From: Chitinophaga dinghuensis
GTDB taxonomy: Bacteria > Bacteroidota > Bacteroidia > Chitinophagales > Chitinophagaceae
Length of the DNA stretch: 64,000 bases
Direction: 5' to 3'
Assembly: GCF_003259435.1 (NCBI RefSeq)
Contig: NZ_QLMA01000001.1
Span: forward strand, 868,001-932,000
Under the pieces are notes generated by a model that did no database searches, was not told the DNA's origin, and was given only the letters and a program-made list of their open reading frames with translations. The first letter of the stretch is position 1, and every line of letters begins with the position of its first letter. Positions 45,119-52,939 of the stretch are shown here, piece after piece. Position numbers and translations under genes: made by a program.

Positions 45119-47089
45119 ATGAGAAGCATTTTAACTCTACTCTCTTTGTTTTTTATTATCCAGATAGCACGGGCACAGGAGCAAAAATCTTTGCTTACAC
45201 AAGCGGATGTGTTGTATGATAAGTATGAGTATGCCCGCGCTGCTTCAATGTATAAACGCATCGCGGAGAAGAAAAAAGATAAAACGCCTACCGCAGTACT
45301 GGTGAAGCTGGCCGATTGTTATCGTGGAATGGATGATTATAAAGACGCGGCGGACTGGTACAGCCAATTGCTTTCCCGCAGCGATGCGCCGGCAGATACG
45401 AGATTCTATTATGCAGAAGCCTTGAAAAATTTGGGACGTTATGAGGAAGCAAAAGCCGCTTTCCAGCAATATGCGCAAGCGAATCCCCAAGCGCCCGGCG
45501 TACAGGCAAGGATCGCGGGCTGCGACTCCGCTGTATACTGGATGCAGTATCCACTTAATGCAAGTATCCGAAATGAAACGCGATTGAATAGTAGTCGCTC
45601 CGATTGGGGCGCTACCCGTTATCCAGGCAGTGTGGTGTTTATGTCAGATACCTTAATGAAAGACAGATTAAAACCAGGCAGCAGGTTTAATCGTAACGAT
45701 TACGGACGTACGAGAAGAGCTTTTTATACCCTTTATAGTGCAGACACCAGCAAGAATGGAGCAGTGTATATCGATGATTTCTCTCCTGCGTTGAACCATT
45801 CCCGTTACCATGTGGGCCCTGTCACCTTTGATAAATCTTTTCATACTGGTTATGTGACGCTTACAGATCCAGATAGAAAAATCCCCACCGTGAAAACGAA
45901 AGGCCGCCGCCCTGTGAAATATGGTTATCGCCGGCTGGAATTATATACTACTGTAAAAGATACCAATCAACAATGGATGGCCCCACAACCATTTCAGTAT
46001 AATAAAGCGGACCAATATTCAGTAGGTCATGCGGCATTAAGTCCGGATGATCAAATCCTGTATTTTGCTTCGGATATGCCTGGCGGACAAGGGGGCACCG
46101 ACATCTGGTATTGTGAAAGACAAGCAGATGGCAAATGGAGTACGCCAGTGAATTGCGGACCATCGATTAATACCGCAGATGAAGAAGAATTCCCCACTGT
46201 AGGACCAGATGGCACGCTGTACTTCAGCAGCACCGGCTGGCCGGGTATGGGAGGCTTTGATATGTTCCGCAGCACAGGTAGCAAATCCCAGTGGAGTACT
46301 CCGCAAAACCTGCGCTATCCTTATAATTCGCCGGGTGATGATTTTTACTATACCAACTACGCGGATGGCGGCGCTTATTTTGCCTCCAACAGATCAGGAG
46401 GGTTAGGGGGAGACGATATCTATTCCGTAGCTGAAATACCTCTCATCAATCAGCCGCTGACGCCATTGACCATTCCGTTTGTTGGTAAGGTATGTCCGCC
46501 GTTGAGAGGACAATGTATTTACATCTATAACAGGCAACGTGATATGGGTTGGTGCTTTAGCGGAGATCCTGACCGGAATATCCAGCTGACCCTGGAGAAA
46601 GAAACAGATTATGTTATCCGGATTCATGAAAACGGCAGACGTGTGGATTCTATCGAATTTAATACCCGCGGCATGAAAGATGGAGAAACAGTATTCAAAG
46701 ATATCTGTGTTGAAAAGAAATTACATACTGGCGATAAATTCATTTTGCAAAACCTGAACTACGATTATGATAAGTGGAATATCCGTCCGGATGCCGCACT
46801 GGTGCTGGATTCTCTGGCAGATATTCTGAGGGCGCATCCTACTATGAGGGTACGACTCGTAGCCTATACAGATAGTCGCGGTTCTTCGGCCTATAACCTG
46901 CAGTTATCACGTAAGCGTGCAGCCTCGGCGGTACAATACCTGATTGCACATGGTATCGATAAGAACCGCATCAGCTCTGCGGGGAGAGGAGATACGAATT
47001 TGTTGAACCGTTGTAAGAAAGGCGTGAAGTGCAGTGATGCAGAACATGAAGTAAACAGGAGAACAGAAGTAGAGATATTACATGAATAA
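45119..47089 (+). CDS. TPR-PD40-OmpA protein (PorE-like) partner of the surface protein
   Basis: A 656-residue envelope protein. The ATG at 45119 begins a signal peptide ending in ARAQE. Domains: N-terminal TPR repeats (about 25-135; LYDKYEYARAASMYKRIAE), a propeller-like PD40 region (about 280-430; ILYFASDMPGGQGGTDIWY and LYFSSTGWPGMGGFDMF), a small beta domain (about 440-535), and a C-terminal OmpA peptidoglycan-binding domain (about 538-656; VAYTDSRGSSAYNLQLSRKR and VNRRTEVEIL). This is the architecture of the T9SS-associated PorE/SprE-like proteins. It follows PorP/SprF by 27 bp and ends the three-gene operon, with a terminator 70 bp after its stop. Confidence 0.93.
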   Translation: MRSILTLLSLFFIIQIARAQEQKSLLTQADVLYDKYEYARAASMYKRIAEKKKDKTPTAVLVKLADCYRGMDDYKDAADWYSQLLSRSDAPADTRFYYAEALKNLGRYEEAKAAFQQYAQANPQAPGVQARIAGCDSAVYWMQYPLNASIRNETRLNSSRSDWGATRYPGSVVFMSDTLMKDRLKPGSRFNRNDYGRTRRAFYTLYSADTSKNGAVYIDDFSPALNHSRYHVGPVTFDKSFHTGYVTLTDPDRKIPTVKTKGRRPVKYGYRRLELYTTVKDTNQQWMAPQPFQYNKADQYSVGHAALSPDDQILYFASDMPGGQGGTDIWYCERQADGKWSTPVNCGPSINTADEEEFPTVGPDGTLYFSSTGWPGMGGFDMFRSTGSKSQWSTPQNLRYPYNSPGDDFYYTNYADGGAYFASNRSGGLGGDDIYSVAEIPLINQPLTPLTIPFVGKVCPPLRGQCIYIYNRQRDMGWCFSGDPDRNIQLTLEKETDYVIRIHENGRRVDSIEFNTRGMKDGETVFKDICVEKKLHTGDKFILQNLNYDYDKWNIRPDAALVLDSLADILRAHPTMRVRLVAYTDSRGSSAYNLQLSRKRAASAVQYLIAHGIDKNRISSAGRGDTNLLNRCKKGVKCSDAEHEVNRRTEVEILHE

Positions 47090-47160
47090 ACAGGCAATAA
47101 TTATAAGCGACATACAGTGAAACATCCCTATGGGAACAACTATTAGCAGAACCATTACGA

Positions 47161-47186
47161 CAGGCCCCTTTTGGGGCTTGTTTTTT
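47161..47186 (+). terminator. intrinsic terminator after the surface-protein operon
   Basis: An 8-bp GC-rich stem (47161-47168 with 47173-47180, one G-U pair, TTTT loop) is followed by six T residues. Confidence 0.85.
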
Positions 47187-47224
47187 ATAGGGGAAATTAT
47201 CCTGATTTTAATGGAGGCAGATAT

Positions 47225-47232
47225 TATCTTTG
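47225..47232 (+). promoter_or_regulatory. -7 promoter element of the sulfatase gene
   Basis: TATCTTTG, an exact TAnnTTTG match, 21 nt before the sulfatase ATG at 47254. The -33 region is weak (TGATTTTA near 47203). Confidence 0.6.
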
Positions 47233-47253
47233 GCTGACTGGAAAGTTGAACAC

Positions 47254-48582
47254 ATGAAAAAGAAATTACTCGCGCTGCTATTGTTGGCAGCAGGATGCAT
47301 CACAGATGTCAATGCACAGAAAAAGCCCAATGTCATCTTCGTGCTAACGGATGATATGGGATACAGTGATCTGAGCTGTTACGGGAATCCCCTGATTCGT
47401 ACGCCATTCCTGGATAAAATGGCCAATAAAGGAGTGAAGGCCACGGGATACATGGTGTCTTCGCCTACTTGTACTCCTTCCAGGGTTTCATTGATGACAG
47501 GTCGTTACCCTACCCGTTCACAGCTGAATTTCCCTATCCCTCCGGGATATAAAATCGGATTGCCGGATGAGGATGTGACAATTGCAGAAATGCTGAAAGG
47601 CGTAGGTTACAATACATGCATGATAGGAAAATGGCATATGGGAGACATACATCCCTATAACCTGCCGAATGCCCAGGGATTTGACCATTACTTCGGGATG
47701 CTCTACAGCCACGATTATCGTGCGCCATATGTAGCTACAGATACCACTATTAAAATATTCCGCGACCGTACGCCGGAAATTTATCGTCCGCAGGATACCA
47801 GTCTGACAGGACTCTACACCCAGGAAGCAATAAAATACATCCGTACGCAGAAGAAAGACAAACCTTTCTTCCTGTACCTGGCGCATAATATGCCACATCT
47901 GCCAGTGGATGCATCCGGGAAGTTTAAAGGTACTTCGCCCGGAGGCCTTTATGGTGATGTGATTGAGGAAATTGATGCCAACCTGGCTTTGCTCTGGGAG
48001 GCCCTGGAAAAACAAGGTCTTGCTGATAATACCATTTTTATTTTCAGTAGTGATAACGGTCCTTGGATCGATTTTCCGGATCGTATGGCCAAAGACGGGC
48101 ATACAAAGCCATGGCATGTAGGCAGTCAGGGCATATTCCGTGGTAAGAAAGGAGATACCTATGAAGGCGGTCATCGTGTACCTTTCATCATTTACTGGAA
48201 AAACCATACGCCGGTTGGAAAAGAAATTCCTGATGCCTTTACCAGTATGGATATCCTGCCAACCCTGGCGAAGTGGGCGAATGCGCCATTGCCTGCCGGT
48301 AGAAAAATTGATGGCGAACCAGTGGATAGCTTGCTGACAGGTAAAATTGCACATTATAACCACTCGCCGATTTATTATGTCAACTATGGGGTAGCAGAAG
48401 CTATTCGTGTGGGCGATTGGAAATTCCGCCGGGGAGGCGCTAATGGTACGCCTACCACCACGGAGCTGTTCAATCTGAAAGAAGATGTACGGGAAAAAAC
48501 AAATCTGGCCGCCCAGTATCCGGAAAAAGTAAAAGAGCTGGAAGCCTTACTGGATAAATATGACGGGAATACCCCTAACTAG
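47254..48582 (+). CDS. exported sulfatase (arylsulfatase family, S1)
   Basis: A 442-residue sulfatase with signal peptide (MKKKLLALLLLAAGCITDVNAQ). The ATG at 47254 is preferred over the TTG at 47230, which lies inside the promoter box. The formylglycine motif is C73 in SPTCTPSRVSLMTGRYPT, the (C/S)xPxR signature; the Asp pair in LTDDMGYSDLSCYGNP binds calcium, and SSDNGPWIDF and the later KGDTYEGGHRVPF supply further site residues. The product would remove sulfate from sulfated carbohydrates or aryl sulfates in the periplasm. No formylglycine-generating enzyme is in the window. It stands alone under its own promoter, separate from the SusCD locus. Confidence 0.95.
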   Translation: MKKKLLALLLLAAGCITDVNAQKKPNVIFVLTDDMGYSDLSCYGNPLIRTPFLDKMANKGVKATGYMVSSPTCTPSRVSLMTGRYPTRSQLNFPIPPGYKIGLPDEDVTIAEMLKGVGYNTCMIGKWHMGDIHPYNLPNAQGFDHYFGMLYSHDYRAPYVATDTTIKIFRDRTPEIYRPQDTSLTGLYTQEAIKYIRTQKKDKPFFLYLAHNMPHLPVDASGKFKGTSPGGLYGDVIEEIDANLALLWEALEKQGLADNTIFIFSSDNGPWIDFPDRMAKDGHTKPWHVGSQGIFRGKKGDTYEGGHRVPFIIYWKNHTPVGKEIPDAFTSMDILPTLAKWANAPLPAGRKIDGEPVDSLLTGKIAHYNHSPIYYVNYGVAEAIRVGDWKFRRGGANGTPTTTELFNLKEDVREKTNLAAQYPEKVKELEALLDKYDGNTPN

Positions 48583-48683
48583 AAAATGCGCTATGGTTGC
48601 ATGTTTGGAGTATGGGTATACGGAGTAATACGTGTCTTCCGGAAATAAACATGCAACTTCGTCCAAATTTTTTTGAATATCCT

Positions 48684-49406
48684 ATGAAATCATTTGTATT
48701 ACTGACGGCCGTTCTGTGCTCGTCCCTGTCCTTATTTGCTCAGCAGAATTATACTATTCAAGGAAAATTACCTGCTTCTTATAATGGTGGAAAAGTGTTT
48801 CTACGACCTGGAATAGGCAGTAATAAACAATATCAGCAATTGGATTCTGCCATTATCCAGAATGGCGCATTTAAATTGAAAGGGAGTACCAAAGATCCTG
48901 TAGGCCTGACCATTGATGTAACTGTGGATACAACTTATGGTATGGTGGCGGCTACCAAATCGTTTTTTATTGCAGCAGGCGATAAGATGCAAATCGTGAT
49001 AAAACAGGCTTATGATCCCTATAAAGAAGAGGTGAATGAAGCCGATGTTAGCGGTTCTGTAGTCAACAAAGATTATGACAGCTATTGTACCCTGATAAAA
49101 CCTATTTTACCTTGTTTAAATGGTGAAAATGAGGCGCCTATGCTGGTGGATGAAAATGGAAAAGCCGACGCCACGCAGTTTAAGGAACAAGAGGAGAGAA
49201 AACAAAAATGCAAAGCCCAGGAAGAATTGCTGCAACAACAATTTATTACTGCTCATTCCAATAGTTATGTTTCCTTGTATCTGCTGAGTTTACAAGCGCA
49301 ACAACAGACGAATATATCATCTTTACAGAAGCTATACAATACGCTGTCCCCCACTTTGAAACAAACCGTATTAGGAAAAGAAGTGGCAAAGCGTATTGCT
49401 AAATAG
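48684..49406 (+). CDS. DUF4369 protein without a thioredoxin domain (truncated paralogue)
   Basis: A 240-residue exported protein. The start at 48684 begins a signal peptide (MKSFVLLTAVLCSSLSLFAQ); the frame is open from 48597 but the earlier Met codons lack signal character. Residues about 20-225 form a DUF4369-like beta domain followed by a helical region. It is clearly a paralogue of the next gene (QNYTIQGKLPASYNGGKV compared with QEYTIKGKVPASLNGSKV), but it stops after TVLGKEVAKRIAK, exactly where the paralogue continues into its TlpA-like domain. It may be a partner or regulator of the downstream oxidoreductase. The absence is a clean domain end, with no frameshift visible. Confidence 0.82.
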   Translation: MKSFVLLTAVLCSSLSLFAQQNYTIQGKLPASYNGGKVFLRPGIGSNKQYQQLDSAIIQNGAFKLKGSTKDPVGLTIDVTVDTTYGMVAATKSFFIAAGDKMQIVIKQAYDPYKEEVNEADVSGSVVNKDYDSYCTLIKPILPCLNGENEAPMLVDENGKADATQFKEQEERKQKCKAQEELLQQQFITAHSNSYVSLYLLSLQAQQQTNISSLQKLYNTLSPTLKQTVLGKEVAKRIAK

Positions 49407-49551
49407 ATAAGCTGTTTTTGCCAGATCACCTAAACGGATATACGATATCCTCATTGTTGAATGGTGTGCTGATGGAATTCCTGGCACAGATGCCTGCAAT
49501 TATCGAAAAAAATCGCATATTTAGGCCATCACAAAAACCAACCAACAGTAT

Positions 49552-50715
49552 ATGAAATCTATCGTATTATTTACGGCAGCCCTATGCGCTGCTGTGTCTG
49601 TATGTGCGCAGCAGGAATATACCATTAAGGGAAAAGTACCAGCATCTTTGAACGGCTCCAAAGTGCGCCTGCAGGAAGGAGAAGGCTTTGTCGGTAAAAA
49701 AGAGGTGATTGACAGCGCAATTATCACCAATGGCGAATTTAAACTGAAAGGTAAAACAACGAATCCTGTTGCCCTGCATTTGTCTGTAAGGAGCACAGAT
49801 GAGAGCCGTCCAATGATTATTGGCACCAGGCAGTTGTTTCTCTCGGCAGGGGATAAGGCCAATATAGATTTGCGGGCAGATTCCGTTTCCTGGAAAACAA
49901 TTAGCAGCGCACCTGTCAGCGGCAGTAGCCTCACTAAAGATTATGACCAGCTCACCGCACAATTAGCTCCTGGTGATGCATCTATGGACTCCGTAAGAAA
50001 AATAATGGGCCGTTTGCGCGACAAACAACCTATCGATACGGCGGTCTTTAATGCAAACTCGCATGCACTTTCCAAACTCTCCGGCGAACAGGAAGCTTTG
50101 AAATTAAAGTTCATGGAAACGCATTCAGACAGTTATTTATCGCTTCACCTGTTGAGCAAACAAACAGGACGTCGTATCGTGAATGTTGTGCCAGTACAGC
50201 GTTTGTTTGAATCTTTTTCACCAGCTGTAAAGTCTACCGAATTAGGTAAAAAAGTAGCAGCAGAAATTGCTAAATCAGCTGTGTTTGCGCCAGGAAAAAC
50301 AGCGCCTGATTTCTCCGCTGCACAACCCGATGGCCGTATGCTGAAATTATCTGATCTGAGAGGGAAATATGTATTGGTCGATTTCTGGGCTAGCTGGTGC
50401 GGACCATGCAGAGCAGAAAATCCTAATGTGGTAAAAGCATATGAAGCCTTTAAAGATAAAGGTTTCGATATCCTTGGCGTATCCCTGGATAAACCTGATG
50501 CAAAAGATAAATGGGTAGAAGCAATTGCCAAAGATGGACTGACCTGGCATCATGTGAGCGACTTGCAAGGATGGGATGGAGCAGTACCTAAACTGTATTT
50601 CGTCAGAAGCATTCCTACTAACTTTCTGCTGGACCCATCTGGCAAAATAGTAGACTCAAACCTGCGAGGGGAAAGGCTTCATGAAGTATTGAAGCAACTC
50701 CTGGAAAAGAAATAA
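49552..50715 (+). CDS. TlpA-like thiol-disulfide oxidoreductase with DUF4369 domain
   Basis: A 387-residue exported protein with signal peptide (MKSIVLFTAALCAAVSVCAQ), an N-terminal DUF4369 domain (about 22-120), a helical linker (about 130-240) and a C-terminal thioredoxin/AhpC-TSA domain (about 248-387). The active site is C283-G-P-C286 in DFWASWCGPCRAEN, with the family cis-Pro segment SIPTNFLLDPSGKI. Such proteins reduce or exchange disulfides in the periplasm, for example in cytochrome maturation or stress response. It has a terminator 5 bp after its stop. Confidence 0.94.
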   Translation: MKSIVLFTAALCAAVSVCAQQEYTIKGKVPASLNGSKVRLQEGEGFVGKKEVIDSAIITNGEFKLKGKTTNPVALHLSVRSTDESRPMIIGTRQLFLSAGDKANIDLRADSVSWKTISSAPVSGSSLTKDYDQLTAQLAPGDASMDSVRKIMGRLRDKQPIDTAVFNANSHALSKLSGEQEALKLKFMETHSDSYLSLHLLSKQTGRRIVNVVPVQRLFESFSPAVKSTELGKKVAAEIAKSAVFAPGKTAPDFSAAQPDGRMLKLSDLRGKYVLVDFWASWCGPCRAENPNVVKAYEAFKDKGFDILGVSLDKPDAKDKWVEAIAKDGLTWHHVSDLQGWDGAVPKLYFVRSIPTNFLLDPSGKIVDSNLRGERLHEVLKQLLEKK

Positions 50716-50719
50716 ACAC

Positions 50720-50749
50720 AAAGAAGGGCCGCCAGTGCGGCCCTTCTTT
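50720..50749 (+). terminator. hairpin terminator after the TlpA-like gene
   Basis: A perfect 13-bp inverted repeat (50720-50732 with 50737-50749), loop CAGT. The T tract is short (CTTCTTTA), but the A-rich 5' arm allows pairing and the position 5 bp after the stop supports termination. Confidence 0.75.
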
Positions 50750-50809
50750 AATAGAAATCCTTTCGTAATAAATAACTATATTTAACCCATATCTAAATTG
50801 AAGTAACCC

Positions 50810-51781
50810 ATGAAGTATTTGTTGATCCTGGCGATGCAGCTTTTTCTGCCTGACTTAATAGTCCCTCCTGCATGTAGCGATACATTACAATTAGAACGCG
50901 TAAAATTAGACGGCATTGGCAGTATGATGACCGGTGGAGGCGGAGAACAGCAATCATTAACGCTTACCAAAGTTGATTTTGATAAGAAAGATACCATTCG
51001 GTTATCAGCTATTATCTATCGCAATAATGCGGTCTATAAAATGTTGGATGGTTATAGCTATGCCGATTTCCTGGACAACAATAACTTGTTTGCATTGGAT
51101 CTTGATGGAAAACCGTGGAGATATCATCTCTCTACACAACAACGGGAAAAATTTATCACCGATTTGCCTTTGGATGGTTTATCAGGAGCCGATTTCAACG
51201 TTCGCAAATGGAAAGGGAAGCCAGGACTGATGATACGTACAGATTCCGCTATCTTATTCCAGGGCGCGGAGGAATCTCAATCAAAGAAAATACTGCAACT
51301 GGAACAATTCCAACAGTTAAATAAAGCATTTGCGGGTATTGTATCTTTTGATATTTATGAAGACAAGATGCTCACCATACTGAGAAATGCCGATGAGAAT
51401 GAAGAAACGAGAAACTTTGAAGTATGTTACTTTGATGGTAGCAAGGCTGTATCACTGTACCGTTTTACTTCCCTCGGAGATGGCGACGTATTGCCGGCCG
51501 TTCGCTTTGCCGGGCCAGATCAGTATTTCCTAAGCTTTAACGATAGCTGGGGACGTATTCAATTAAACGATATCCGGGAAAAAAAGGCAGGTCCTTTATT
51601 TTGTATAGATAGCGCCATCATCAAGAATATTACTTACAGAAATAATCAGTTGTACTGCGAGATGATGAAAACTATGACCCCGCAGGCAATTGCATCTATG
51701 CAGGATTATATCAAACTGACTTTCTCCAGGCTGAATGTGTATAAGGTATTGAACAAATTTGATATAAAACAGGGGCAATAG
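50810..51781 (+). CDS. exported protein of unknown function
   Basis: A 323-residue protein with a hydrophobic N-terminus (MKYLLILAMQLFLPDLIVPP) that is probably a signal peptide. The rest is mixed alpha/beta with many aromatic residues and repeated D/N-x-x-Y patterns (DLDGKPWRYHL, FLSFNDSWGRIQL), possibly a beta-propeller-like fold. It has no motif I recognise. Upstream, TATATTTA near 50774 is close to the -7 consensus. It converges with the GNAT gene, 6 bp between the two stops. I assign no function. Confidence 0.7.
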   Translation: MKYLLILAMQLFLPDLIVPPACSDTLQLERVKLDGIGSMMTGGGGEQQSLTLTKVDFDKKDTIRLSAIIYRNNAVYKMLDGYSYADFLDNNNLFALDLDGKPWRYHLSTQQREKFITDLPLDGLSGADFNVRKWKGKPGLMIRTDSAILFQGAEESQSKKILQLEQFQQLNKAFAGIVSFDIYEDKMLTILRNADENEETRNFEVCYFDGSKAVSLYRFTSLGDGDVLPAVRFAGPDQYFLSFNDSWGRIQLNDIREKKAGPLFCIDSAIIKNITYRNNQLYCEMMKTMTPQAIASMQDYIKLTFSRLNVYKVLNKFDIKQGQ

Positions 51782-51787
51782 CCCGGA

Positions 51788-52393
51788 TTACCGGGAGCTG
51801 GTCAGCTTACTGTGAACGAGGTTTTCCAGGTGTACTTTTGTTTCTGGCCATTCATCATCGATGATGCTGTAACAGGCACTGCTACGTTTCCCATCATGGC
51901 GAATGGCTACATTCCGGAAAATGCCCTCGAATTTGGCGCCTAATCTTTCAATCGCTTTCCTGGAATGTAGATTCTTTTCTCCTGCAATAAAGGCCACCCT
52001 TATAGTTTTCAAGTCATCAAAGCAGTAATTCAGCAAGAGTAATTTACATTCTTCATTATAACCCGTGCCCCAATATGCCGGAAGGTACCAGGTCCAGCCG
52101 ATTTCCAGCGTTCTGTTGGCCTGATCAAGTTTTAGCAGGCGGGTGGTGCCAATAGTATGGCCGGTTTGCTTGTCTATAATACTAAAAGGATATTGGGTTT
52201 GCTGGGCGCGTGCCCGAAGGGCTTCATGAAGAGCGGTCCGAATATCCGCTTCTGAACCGGAGATGGGGAGGTGAGTCCATATGCGCTCATCGAGGCTGCT
52301 GGCGGCAATCTGGTCAATTTCCTGTTCTACCAGGGGAACCAGAAGGATACGCCGACTTTCCAGCATAACAGGGTGTTTTATCCAGTCTCTCAT
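51788..52393 (-). CDS. GNAT family N-acetyltransferase (RimJ/RimL type)
   Basis: A 201-residue cytoplasmic acetyltransferase. The GNAT core runs through IGTTRLLKLDQANRTLEIGWTW (beta4), then the acetyl-CoA loop in LPAYWGTGYNEECKLLLLNYC, then AFIAGEKNLHSRKAIERLGAKFEGIFR, a pattern typical of RimJ/RimL-like enzymes (N-terminal residues HPVMLESRRILLVPL). The substrate cannot be told. It is divergent from the metal-efflux operon and converges with the upstream unknown gene. Confidence 0.9.
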   Translation of the reverse strand: MRDWIKHPVMLESRRILLVPLVEQEIDQIAASSLDERIWTHLPISGSEADIRTALHEALRARAQQTQYPFSIIDKQTGHTIGTTRLLKLDQANRTLEIGWTWYLPAYWGTGYNEECKLLLLNYCFDDLKTIRVAFIAGEKNLHSRKAIERLGAKFEGIFRNVAIRHDGKRSSACYSIIDDEWPETKVHLENLVHSKLTSSR

Positions 52394-52430
52394 AAGATTC
52401 TAATAAGGGTATTTTCAAATTATTAATAAT

Positions 52431-52463
52431 TTTGCAGCTCCAAAGACTTATTTTTTATCTTTG
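52431..52463 (+). promoter_or_regulatory. strong Bacteroidota promoter of the metal-efflux operon
   Basis: TTTG at 52431-52434, 21 nt, then TATCTTTG at 52456-52463. Both elements match consensus. The -7 box ends 6 nt before the GTG start at 52470, so the transcript would be leaderless or have only a few leader bases. Confidence 0.8.
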
Positions 52464-52469
52464 TACTTC

Positions 52470-52853
52470 GTGAAAAGAGTAATTGCATATATCATTTTGG
52501 CGGTTTTTCTGATGCAGAATACTACCCTTGATCAGTTACTGAAGTTGCCAACCCTGGTTATTCACTACCAGGAGCATCATCAGCTGAACCGGGAGTTGAG
52601 CGTATCGGATTTCCTCTGTATGCATTACATGACGGAAGATGACAAAGATGATGACAATGACAGAGATATGCAGCTGCCCTACAAAACAGTAGACGTGCAT
52701 GCACTACAGCATATTTATGTGCCACTTGCCAGAATTGTAGCCGTCAAACAGCAGCAGGAGAGTTATGTGATCCCTGTAAAGTATCCGGTACTGAAAGACT
52801 GTTATCTTCCTGAGCCTGCCTTATCCTCCTTATTCCGTCCTCCCCAGGCATAA
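52470..52853 (+). CDS. small exported His/Cys/Met-rich protein, probable metal-binding partner of the efflux pump
   Basis: A 127-residue protein with an N-terminal hydrophobic segment (MKRVIAYIILAVFLM) that starts at GTG 52470; the TTG at 52461 lies inside the promoter. The middle part is rich in metal-ligand residues: HYQEHHQL, the LCMHYM cluster, an acidic DDKDDDNDRD stretch and HALQHIY. The pattern LCMHY...DxDMQLPYK recurs in Bacteroidota before CzcA-like genes (family knowledge). It is probably a periplasmic metal sensor or chaperone for the pump encoded 86 bp downstream (inference). It has no enzymatic motif. Confidence 0.8.
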   Translation: MKRVIAYIILAVFLMQNTTLDQLLKLPTLVIHYQEHHQLNRELSVSDFLCMHYMTEDDKDDDNDRDMQLPYKTVDVHALQHIYVPLARIVAVKQQQESYVIPVKYPVLKDCYLPEPALSSLFRPPQA

Positions 52854-52939
52854 ACATTTCATTATAACTCTTAGTTATTCATCTGAAACACAGATGAAAG
52901 GAATTTGTTTTGCCAATTTGTATTAACGATTTTTAGGAT

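Noticed and set aside
47518..48363. 281-residue minus-strand frame inside the sulfatase gene
   Set aside because: Antisense shadow of a gene with intact active-site motif.
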